NCBI GenBank assembly: GCA_016714605.1
Contig: JADKDL010000002.1
Coordinates: 1-64,000 of the forward strand
Reading direction: 5' to 3'
Length of the DNA stretch: 64,000 nucleotides
DNA from: Bacteroidales bacterium
GTDB lineage: Bacteria; Bacteroidota; Bacteroidia; Bacteroidales; UBA1715
The notes beneath the pieces were generated by a model that was not told the origin of the DNA, searched no databases, and worked only from the letters and a program-made list of their open reading frames with translations. The translations under genes were made by a program, and so were the position numbers. This document shows, piece after piece, positions 57,252-64,000 of this stretch; the stretch's first letter is position 1; each line of letters begins with the position of its first letter.

Positions 57252-58472
57252 TTATTCGTAACGCAGTGCATTAATAGGGTCGAGGTTTGCAGCTTTTCTT
57301 GCCGGATACCAGCCAAAGAACATACCTATAGCGGCACAGACAATAAATGAAACAGCAATTGTAGGAATATTAAGAACAAAAGCCCAATCGAGCAAAGTTG
57401 AAACTGTAAAAGAAAGTCCAACACCGAAAAACATTCCTATAATTCCCCCGGCAATGCTCAAAATGGTACTCTCGAACAAAAATTGGGTTAGAATATCTTT
57501 GTTTTTTGCACCCACAGCCATACGTAAACCTATTTCTCTTGTTCGCTCGGTAACGGTAACATACATTATGTTCATAATACCGATGCCCCCTACAAGCAAA
57601 GAGATAGCAGCTATGGCAGCCAATAAAATGGTAAGCATATCAGTTACTGTGCTTAACATATCAAGAATTTGTTGTTGCGTACGAACTTCGAAATCGTCAT
57701 CATTACCTTCCATAATTTTATGTGTACGCCTCAAGATTGACTCAATATCGGCAACCGCCAAGTCCGACACATTTTCCGACACCGCAGAAGCCGATATCAT
57801 GTGGAGGTAATTAATTGCAAGCATACGTTTCTGAACGGTGGTATAGGGCAATATGACAATGTCATCTTGATCCATGCCCATCATGTTTTGTCCTTTGCTT
57901 TCGAGTATGCCAATTATCTTAACAGGTATTCGGCCAAGTCTGATAACAGTTCCCAGTGGATTTTCTCCATTTTTAAAAAGATTATCGACAACAGTCTTAC
58001 CTATTACACAAACCTTTGCCGAGTTTCTTACATCATCAGCTGTTATATTAGAGCCCGAGGCAATTTCATATTTATTTATCTCAAGATATGCCTCATTTAC
58101 ACCGCTAATAGCTCCCGGCCAGTTATTAGCTCCATAGACAATTTGCTTCGAGGCTTTTACTACAGGAGAAGCCATGCTTATATTAGAAGACCCGGCTAGT
58201 ATAGCCTCTACATCGGTTGCTTTGAGTGTCTGTACATTTCCCGAACCTATATTTACACCACCTTCTGTTTGACTTGCACGCATTACCATTACAGCATTGG
58301 TTCCCATTGAAGATATTTCTGAGGAAATGCCTTTCGTAGAACTCTGACCAAGGCTCACCATAGCTATTACGGAACCTATACCGATAATTATCCCGAGCAT
58401 TGTCAACAATGCCCTGGTCTTATTGCGAAGGAGTGCCTGCCATGCAATTTTTATATGATTTCTAAATTTCAT
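57252..58472 (-). CDS. MacB-like ABC transporter permease
   Basis: 406 residues. MacB-PCD/FtsX layout: first helix at about 18-40 (ALLTMLGIIIGIGSVIAMVS), periplasmic domain about 45-280, then three helices in the last 130 residues (ILLAAIAAISLLVGGIGIMN, ILSIAGGIIGMFFGVGL, IAVSFIVCAAIGMFFGWYPA). VTERTREIGLRMAVGA is the family coupling motif. The ATPase is a separate protein here (58484-59260), unlike MacB of E. coli. It works with the periplasmic adaptor and the TolC-like channel to expel substrates such as peptides or lipids; substrate unknown. Confidence 0.9.
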   Translation of the reverse strand: MKFRNHIKIAWQALLRNKTRALLTMLGIIIGIGSVIAMVSLGQSSTKGISSEISSMGTNAVMVMRASQTEGGVNIGSGNVQTLKATDVEAILAGSSNISMASPVVKASKQIVYGANNWPGAISGVNEAYLEINKYEIASGSNITADDVRNSAKVCVIGKTVVDNLFKNGENPLGTVIRLGRIPVKIIGILESKGQNMMGMDQDDIVILPYTTVQKRMLAINYLHMISASAVSENVSDLAVADIESILRRTHKIMEGNDDDFEVRTQQQILDMLSTVTDMLTILLAAIAAISLLVGGIGIMNIMYVTVTERTREIGLRMAVGAKNKDILTQFLFESTILSIAGGIIGMFFGVGLSFTVSTLLDWAFVLNIPTIAVSFIVCAAIGMFFGWYPARKAANLDPINALRYE

Positions 58473-58483
58473 TGTATATCTGT

Positions 58484-59260
58484 TTAGTTTTCGATTTCGT
58501 TTTGAATGCCAACTGTAATATCATAATCTTCACTTACGGGAAGTTTATCTAGTGCTGCTCTTGCCGAAAGCGTTTTTATTCCTTCATCCTTTACTATATT
58601 ACCATCACGCAACATTATAGTACGACTTGTAAAAATGGCTATATCTGGTTCGTGAGTTACAAAGGCTATTGTCTTACCTTTGGAATTAAGCTCCTGAAAA
58701 AGACTCATTATTTCATAAGATGTTCTTGTATCAAGGTTCCCTGTAGCTTCATCGGCGAGTAGCATAACCGGATCGTTGACAAGTGCACGGGCTATAGCCA
58801 CACGCTGTTGTTGCCCTCCCGAAAGTTGATTGGGAGTGTGATGCATACGATCGGCTAAGCCTACCTGTGTCAAAGCATTGATTGCTCTTTCTCGCCTTTC
58901 GTCACTAGAAACAGTATTATTATACAATAAAGGCAACTCTACATTTTCAAGTGCTGAAGTTCTTGGTAATAGGTTATAGGATTGGAATACAAATCCAATC
59001 TTTCGGTTTCTTATTGTGGACAGTTCGTCTCTAGATAGTTTGCTGACAGAAATACCATCTATGAAATAATCTCCTGCGCTGGGTTTGTCAAGACATCCGA
59101 GAATATTAAGCAGGGTGGACTTGCCGCTACCGCTTGTTCCCATTATGCTCACAAATTCGCCTTTATGTATTTCGAACGATATGCCTTTCAGTGCCCGAAC
59201 GGTTTCGCTGCCCATCTTAAACTCCCTGTGCAGTTTTTCTATCTTAATAATTGTTTCCAT
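58484..59260 (-). CDS. ABC transporter ATP-binding protein (MacB/LolD type)
   Basis: 258 residues from METIIKIEKLHREF; an upstream extension overlaps the adaptor gene and is rejected. Walker A GTSGSGKST, Q-loop FVFQSYN, signature LSGGQQQRVAIARAL, Walker B VMLLADEATGNLD and H-loop VTHEPD are all complete. The gene overlaps nothing; its stop is 11 bp before the permease. It powers the mechanotransmission export complex. Confidence 0.93.
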   Translation of the reverse strand: METIIKIEKLHREFKMGSETVRALKGISFEIHKGEFVSIMGTSGSGKSTLLNILGCLDKPSAGDYFIDGISVSKLSRDELSTIRNRKIGFVFQSYNLLPRTSALENVELPLLYNNTVSSDERRERAINALTQVGLADRMHHTPNQLSGGQQQRVAIARALVNDPVMLLADEATGNLDTRTSYEIMSLFQELNSKGKTIAFVTHEPDIAIFTSRTIMLRDGNIVKDEGIKTLSARAALDKLPVSEDYDITVGIQNEIEN

Positions 59261-59279
59261 AATTCTCAGTGTTTTTTGA

Positions 59280-60461
59280 TTACATTCCTCCGTTAGGACC
59301 ACCATGCGGACCTCCTTTTGGGGGAGTTGGCAGAAAGCCTTTACTTTTCTTAACCGCTTGTTTTTCACCAATTGATGCAGACAATATTACCTCTTGCCCC
59401 TTCGATAGTCCTGATTTTACTATGAAAAATATACCATCACCCAGACCTGTAACTATCTGTTTTCTCTCAACTTTGTCGCCTGATTTTAGCCAGACACCTT
59501 TATTATCGTAGATTGAGTCCGCGGCTAATTCTAAATATTTTGAAAGTTCTTCATCCATTTTGAAATTCAAAGCTTCCACAGGAACGAGCAAACCACTTTC
59601 AGAAGCAACAATGATGGTAATATTAGCAGTCATGCCTGGTAGCAACTTCTCTTCCGGATTGGGAGCATTTACAACTACCGTATAGGTTACTACATTGGCA
59701 GTAATGACAGGTTGAAGTCTTAGCTGACTTACTACGCCCGAAAACGTATCGCGAGGATATGAATCTACGGTAAAGTTAACCAGTTGTCCGACTTGCACCT
59801 GACCTATATCAGCTTCATCAACATCTACTTCTACCTGCATTTTTTTCAAGTCTTCAGCTATGGTAAATAAAGTTGGAGTAGAAAAGGCTGCAGCAACGGT
59901 TTGTCCGGTGTTTACAGCTCGGTCTAGAACCACACCATCTATAGGAGAGTAAATGAAAGCATAAGAGAGATCAAGCTCAGCCTGATTAAGTGTTGCTTTT
60001 GCATTTTCATAAGTTGTTTGAGCCTGATTTTGCCTGTTTATAGCATCTTCGATAGAAGCCTGTGTCGAAGCATTTGCATCAAATAAAGTTTTAATTCTCT
60101 CATAGTTTTGAGTAGCGTAAGAGAGGTCGCTCTGTGCAGCTCTTACAGAAGCTTTAGCCTTATTTATCTTTTCCATGAGCGTATTTGTTTCGAGTTGAGC
60201 AAGCAACTGACCCTTTTTTACATGAGAGTTATAGTCTACATAAATCTTCTCAATCACACCAGAAACCTGCGTTCCTACTTCCACAACCTCTACAGGTTGT
60301 ACATATCCGGTTGCCATTACGGTTGTTTCTAGTGTATCTTCGCTTATAATTGCGGTATTATAAGTTACACTTTCTTTTCCTCTTGTAAATAGTACTATCG
60401 CACCTGCAATTATAATTACAAATAGAGCGATGAGGATTCCTACAATTTTTTTTCTTTTCAT
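59280..60461 (-). CDS. Periplasmic adaptor (MacA/HlyD family)
   Basis: 393 residues. N-terminal membrane anchor (IVGILIALFVIIIAGAIVLF). Then biotinyl-lipoyl halves (VEVGTQVSGVIEKIYVDYNS; FIYSPIDGVVLDRAVNTGQT) around a helical hairpin of about 80 residues (INKAKASVRAAQSDL...), a beta-barrel, and a Gly/Pro-rich tail (PTPPKGGPHGGPNGGM). The adaptor links the ABC permease to the outer-membrane channel. Second gene of the four-gene operon. Confidence 0.92.
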   Translation of the reverse strand: MKRKKIVGILIALFVIIIAGAIVLFTRGKESVTYNTAIISEDTLETTVMATGYVQPVEVVEVGTQVSGVIEKIYVDYNSHVKKGQLLAQLETNTLMEKINKAKASVRAAQSDLSYATQNYERIKTLFDANASTQASIEDAINRQNQAQTTYENAKATLNQAELDLSYAFIYSPIDGVVLDRAVNTGQTVAAAFSTPTLFTIAEDLKKMQVEVDVDEADIGQVQVGQLVNFTVDSYPRDTFSGVVSQLRLQPVITANVVTYTVVVNAPNPEEKLLPGMTANITIIVASESGLLVPVEALNFKMDEELSKYLELAADSIYDNKGVWLKSGDKVERKQIVTGLGDGIFFIVKSGLSKGQEVILSASIGEKQAVKKSKGFLPTPPKGGPHGGPNGGM

Positions 60462-60497
60462 CTTATTTATATTTTGGAATTTTACACTTTATGAATT

Positions 60498-61802
60498 TTA
60501 TAATGTAACCGGATTGCCCATATACACATCCAATACCTTGCGTTTGAGCATAAAGCCATATTTGCTTTGTATATAATCGTTCATTACATTGATGTAATTG
60601 TTTTGCTGTTGCAATAATTCCACGGCTGTAATAGAACCTTGTTCAAATTTCGTTTGATATACTTGAAATGATTCAAAGTAGGCATTTTGTCTAATTTCCG
60701 ATGACTTGAATTTACTTTCTGCCAAAACCACACTTCGGTATTCCTGTATGAGTGTCTGCCGTACATCCAGTTCTGTTTGTTTGCGTTCCAGTTCAGCTTG
60801 TTGTAATGCAATACGACTTTGGGCAACATTTGACTTTGTCCTGCCATTATTGAATATTGGAATACTTAGGGTAAAACCTATTTGTTCGTTTAATTTGTCA
60901 GATAACTGCGTACCATATTGGTCAAAATCATTTATATGACCAGAACCTATACCAGCTTTCAAACTAAGCGATGGCGAGTAAGCCGAACGAGAAATGAGAA
61001 CACCAGCTTTGGCAATCTCAACATTATAATCGCTGATACGCAAATCGGGCAATGTTTCGATAGAACGCGAAACCACCTCGGCTTCTGAAGGTATTATACC
61101 CATTTGTTCCAAGACAGAATCGTGAGGATAGGTTATCTCTATAGCTTGCGATAAATCTAAAGACATAAGGTTTTTGAGTATATTCAAACTATTATCTCGA
61201 CTTATTGTTGTTTCCAAAGTATTGTTTTGGTCATTAGCAAATTGCGATTCGAGCAACAGATAATCGCTTTTGAGAATATCACCCGTTTCAAACCGAACCT
61301 TACCCTGCTTCACTTGAGCATCGCTCGCTTTCAGAACAGCATTCTGATACCGGAGGAGTTCTTCATTACCTAGGGCAGTAAGAAATGCTTGGAGTACCTG
61401 TATGGTCAGGTCATTCTCAAATTGTGAAGTGCGGAACTTCGATTGTTCAGCAGAGAGTTTCTTTTTTTCTATAGTATTGTTTATATAACCACCTTGGTAT
61501 ACGGTTACCCCGGTGTTCAGGGAATAATTGCCACTCCAATTGCTACCGGTGTTGTTAGAATGAGTGTATGTTTCCCCGATAGTAGCATTAAGGTAGGGCA
61601 GTCGCTCCATTTTAGACTGTTTGTAAACCTCTTGATTTGCCGATTCATTCAATATCACCGATTGTCGGTTGTAATTGTTTTTGTAAGCCAATTCAATACA
61701 ATCAACTAAAGACAAGCTTAATACTTCTCCCGTAGACGGTTGAGCTGCTATTGTTAATCCGGAAAACACTCCGAATAATAAGTATAAAACGATTTTCTTC
61801 AT
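60498..61802 (-). CDS. TolC-like outer-membrane efflux protein
   Basis: 434 residues. Signal peptide about 1-20 (VLYLLFGVFSGLTIAAQ). Two OEP halves: LSLVDCIELAYKNNYNRQSV ... and a second with FTLSIPIFNNGRTKSNVAQS, LELDVRQTLIQEY-type helices and QTKFEQGSITAVELLQQQNN. This is the trimeric outer-membrane exit duct. First gene of the operon; TAATTTTG (-7 type, minus strand 61832-61839) lies about 30 bp upstream. Confidence 0.92.
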   Translation of the reverse strand: MKKIVLYLLFGVFSGLTIAAQPSTGEVLSLSLVDCIELAYKNNYNRQSVILNESANQEVYKQSKMERLPYLNATIGETYTHSNNTGSNWSGNYSLNTGVTVYQGGYINNTIEKKKLSAEQSKFRTSQFENDLTIQVLQAFLTALGNEELLRYQNAVLKASDAQVKQGKVRFETGDILKSDYLLLESQFANDQNNTLETTISRDNSLNILKNLMSLDLSQAIEITYPHDSVLEQMGIIPSEAEVVSRSIETLPDLRISDYNVEIAKAGVLISRSAYSPSLSLKAGIGSGHINDFDQYGTQLSDKLNEQIGFTLSIPIFNNGRTKSNVAQSRIALQQAELERKQTELDVRQTLIQEYRSVVLAESKFKSSEIRQNAYFESFQVYQTKFEQGSITAVELLQQQNNYINVMNDYIQSKYGFMLKRKVLDVYMGNPVTL

Positions 61803-61831
61803 ATCAAATAATATTTAACTATTTACTGAGT

Positions 61832-61839
61832 CAAAATTA
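61832..61839 (-). promoter_or_regulatory. Probable -7 element of the tolC-macA-ABC-macB operon
   Basis: TAATTTTG on the minus strand fits TAnnTTTG; a good -33 TTTG is not seen at the usual distance. Confidence 0.4.
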
Positions 61840-62116
61840 CAGTAGTCCGATGAAGATTTCGTTGAAAAGTAACTGAGTGGTTGAAAATCGAAGCTGATAT
61901 GCAAAGAGAAGAGCTGAATGGTAAAAGTGCTTTACCTAGATTCCTAAATAGCTGAATGAGAATGCCTATAAACTAATTGAAAATAGATTTTAACTGTTTT
62001 AACTCAGGTTTTTGCAATTAGAATCTCTTTGCCGACGTGTGTCTTTATTGACTTTAATCTTAGCCGTTTTTATAAATGAATTGCACAACCCGTTTGCTTT
62101 GCTTTCGTCTATATCC

Positions 62117-62151
62117 TATTGAGGGCGTGACTCAAAGTCACACTCTCAATA
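62117..62151. repeat. Hairpin, possible bidirectional terminator
   Basis: CTATTGAGGGCGTGACT and AGTCACACTCTCAATA pair around a CA-A loop. No long T tail. It lies in the gene-free stretch 61803-62399 together with the palindromes at 62229. Confidence 0.4.
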
Positions 62152-62228
62152 AGGCATCAATAGTATTAGAAAATTAAGTACACAATTTCATTTTGCAATT
62201 GAATATCCTGTTTTAGTAGTTACATACC

Positions 62229-62313
62229 GTAGAGACGCACGGACGTGCGTCTCATAAGAGTATTTTTAAATTGCAAATGCTATTTTGACAGACGCACGTC
62301 CGTGCGTCTCTAC
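62229..62313. repeat. Pair of inverted REP-like palindromes
   Basis: GTAGAGACGCACGGACGTGC at 62229 and, inverted, GACGCACGTCCGTGCGTCTC at 62291, about 40 bp apart. Each is a near-perfect palindrome. They share the GTAGAGACG start with the palindromes at 20176 and 20391, so they belong to one dispersed family. Confidence 0.8.
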
Positions 62314-62399
62314 AGGGAAATTCGTCTACATTCTGAACTACACCACCATCATTAAGGCATTTGTAATAAAGACATAAATTAGATTACACGTTTCCTACC

Positions 62400-63449
62400 C
62401 TAAATAATTCCTAAATCCTTTAATATATCATGTTTAAACTTGCTAAGCGGACGTTTATGAAAATCTGGTGAATTTAGCTCTGTTCCAAAAAGTAAACGAA
62501 ACACTTCATCTTTAGACAATGTGGTACTAGGAAAAAACTGTTGTATTTTTTCTATATATGAATCAGAATATGCCTGTTTTATTTTTATTAAATCTGCTAG
62601 TTCTGAATGATGTGCATTGTACATTGTATCAATATGTAAATCTTTTAAAGTCTTGATTATTCTTTTACTTCCATCACTTGATGTTGTGGGTTCAATAGAA
62701 ACTTCATACTTATTTAAACATGAATCGTATTTGTAATTGAATTGAAAATCATTTGTTTGATTTTTATCTCGCTCTAAGTATGGATGAACATAATTTTCTA
62801 ATTCAAATTCCTTACGCCCTTTTGATGAACTATTACAGATACTACAACTTGGAATTAGATTATAAAACGATAATGCAAGTAATGGATATTTTTCTTTAGG
62901 AAACCAATGGTCAAATTGAGGTCGCATTAGTTTGCCACCAGATTTTGACTTTTTTGTTGTTGTATATATTCTATTGCAGTATGTGCAAGTTCGTCTATTA
63001 AGATTTTCTGATAAATGGTAGGTGCTGTAGGTATTATTAGGTTCTTGATCAACAAACCAATTATAATTTATAACTTCCATAAACTTTTTAAAAGTACTAT
63101 CTATTTTCTTTTTTTTCTTTATCTGAGAAGGGTCTAGTCTTTTTTTTTCTAGTATAGATAAAATTTCTTTATATTCCAGCGAGGTTATTTCTTTCCAAAT
63201 TTCATTATTTATCTTTATTAGTTCTTCTGGTTTACCAGACACGATATTTTCTATTCTTTTGTCTTTTAATAATATTGATTTAAGTTTAACATCTATTCTC
63301 ACTGGTTTTACTCCTTTTGGAGAACAATTAGAGCATTTCTGTGGACATAAAGCTTTGTCAATTTTACGGTATAAATAACAAGAAATTCGATTAAAATGTT
63401 CATTCACAAATTTTTCTTGATTACTACTGTCTATATCTAAGAATTGCAT
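62400..63449 (-). CDS. HNH endonuclease, partner of an AAA ATPase
   Basis: 349 residues. The HNH zinc-finger nuclease lies at about 155-215: CTYCNRIY, FDHWFPKEKYP, LSFYNLIPSCSICNSSSKG (two CxxC, the H in DHWFP and the N in NLIP). An N-terminal Cys cluster (CPQKCSNCSPKG) may bind another metal. The ATG shares its end with the stop of the upstream ATPase gene, so the pair is translationally coupled. The arrangement resembles PtuA-PtuB (Septu) and retron-associated ATPase/HNH effectors; a defence role is inferred from architecture. Confidence 0.82.
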   Translation of the reverse strand: MQFLDIDSSNQEKFVNEHFNRISCYLYRKIDKALCPQKCSNCSPKGVKPVRIDVKLKSILLKDKRIENIVSGKPEELIKINNEIWKEITSLEYKEILSILEKKRLDPSQIKKKKKIDSTFKKFMEVINYNWFVDQEPNNTYSTYHLSENLNRRTCTYCNRIYTTTKKSKSGGKLMRPQFDHWFPKEKYPLLALSFYNLIPSCSICNSSSKGRKEFELENYVHPYLERDKNQTNDFQFNYKYDSCLNKYEVSIEPTTSSDGSKRIIKTLKDLHIDTMYNAHHSELADLIKIKQAYSDSYIEKIQQFFPSTTLSKDEVFRLLFGTELNSPDFHKRPLSKFKHDILKDLGII

Positions 63450-64000
63450 TATTTATCTTTCTTTAATGGGTTAATATCAAAACCAAGTTCATTTGCATAT
63501 TTTACTAAAGCTTCTTTTTTCTTCTCATCATCTGTTAGAAAGATTTTATCATACATTCCTTGTAACTTGGTTCGAATTATCGGTTCACCGATTGTCCTTA
63601 TTAGCTTCAAATGATATTCATTATCGTTATTGAATCCTTTTTGTATTAGTTCTTCTTTTTTATTTTCTAAGTTCGTTCTTTCTTCTTTTAGATTATTTCT
63701 ATCTTTCTCTGTTAATGCTTCTTCAAGTTTTGATTTAATTTCTGCGATTCGTTTCGTAATTGAATTAAAATTCAAAAACCGAATTGTCTCCTCAATCTTA
63801 TTCTTTGCAAACTCTCCCATAAAACCATTCTCTAGAAAGAATCCATGAGCAAGTAAATCGTGAATATTTGCTCCGAATGTATTCATTTCAACTTTTTGAG
63901 GAATACTTTTAGCATTTTCAACTTTTAAGAAGAGAATGTTTGAAGATGGTATATCGGAAAGGATAAATGGAGAATGGGTTGAAAAAATGATATTAATATT
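63449..64000 (-). CDS. AAA/ABC-type ATPase, C-terminal part (continues beyond the window)
   Basis: The open frame runs to the window edge. First residues visible: IIFSTHSPFILSDIPSSNIL, the H-loop region (STHSPF) that closes SMC/ABC-like ATPase domains of defence systems. Then TFGANIHDLLAHGFFLENGF and GEFAKNKIEETIRFLN, seen in ATPases paired with HNH nucleases. A coiled coil of about 50 residues (IAEIKSKLEEALTEKDRNNL...) and a basic tail follow. Walker A lies outside the window. Overlaps the HNH start. Confidence 0.8.
   Translation of the reverse strand, partial: NINIIFSTHSPFILSDIPSSNILFLKVENAKSIPQKVEMNTFGANIHDLLAHGFFLENGFMGEFAKNKIEETIRFLNFNSITKRIAEIKSKLEEALTEKDRNNLKEERTNLENKKEELIQKGFNNDNEYHLKLIRTIGEPIIRTKLQGMYDKIFLTDDEKKKEALVKYANELGFDINPLKKDK

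Overview
The window looks like chromosomal DNA of a low-GC, anaerobic or facultatively anaerobic member of the Bacteroidota. The evidence is C-terminal T9SS-type sorting domains (the CotH and VIT proteins), promoters of the form TTTG-N19/20-TAnnTTTG, weak or absent Shine-Dalgarno sequences, a NrfHA nitrite reductase served by a ResB/CcsA cytochrome c maturation system, and LytTR/histidine-kinase signalling. No rRNA, tRNA or CRISPR array was seen.

Layout. 1-2790: end of an RND efflux gene, a DUF2141 secreted protein and a TetR regulator. 2790-13670: an accessory array. Its genes (TPR lipoprotein, an unknown gene pair, an NmrA-like gene, DUF2199) lie between ~130-bp imperfect palindromes that resemble integron attC sites. 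The array has been entered by two ~2.5-kb IS91-family elements and an ORF-less group II intron. 13833-17117 (minus): indolepyruvate:ferredoxin oxidoreductase iorA-iorB plus a third linked gene. 17300-20790: repeats, a 21-bp minisatellite, and a pentapeptide-repeat cassette with attC-like ends. 20791-26017 (minus): nrfH-nrfA-resB-ccsA and a NapH-like polyferredoxin, with a CRP/FNR-type palindrome upstream. 26439-33840: a giant CotH/lamin-tail T9SS protein. 34347-44583: one tight type I restriction-modification operon that also carries Fic, a RuvC-like protein, a Ser/Thr kinase and a YgjP-type metalloprotease. 44609-47505: a second attC-like array (two membrane proteins, one Rpn nuclease). 47640-50140: repeats and secreted proteins. 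50246-61802 (minus): GH13 amylase, VIT/T9SS protein, a LytTR two-component pair, and a MacB/ABC/MacA/TolC export operon. 62400-64000 (minus): HNH nuclease plus AAA ATPase, probably a defence pair.

How the parts relate. The strongest pattern is that the cassettes carry complementary ends: each starts with GTTRGCN-like bases, and the reverse complement of that same start closes it. That is the hallmark of integron cassettes, yet no integron integrase is present. Both IS91-like copies sit at the same point of such a site and carry an outward TTTG-N19-TACTTTTG promoter that could drive the next cassette. The intron lies in the right arm of another site.

Caution. At least ten genes are broken by 1-nt indels at short homopolymers or by single in-frame stops. 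Some of this may be consensus error rather than decay, so such genes are listed as single loci with the break noted.
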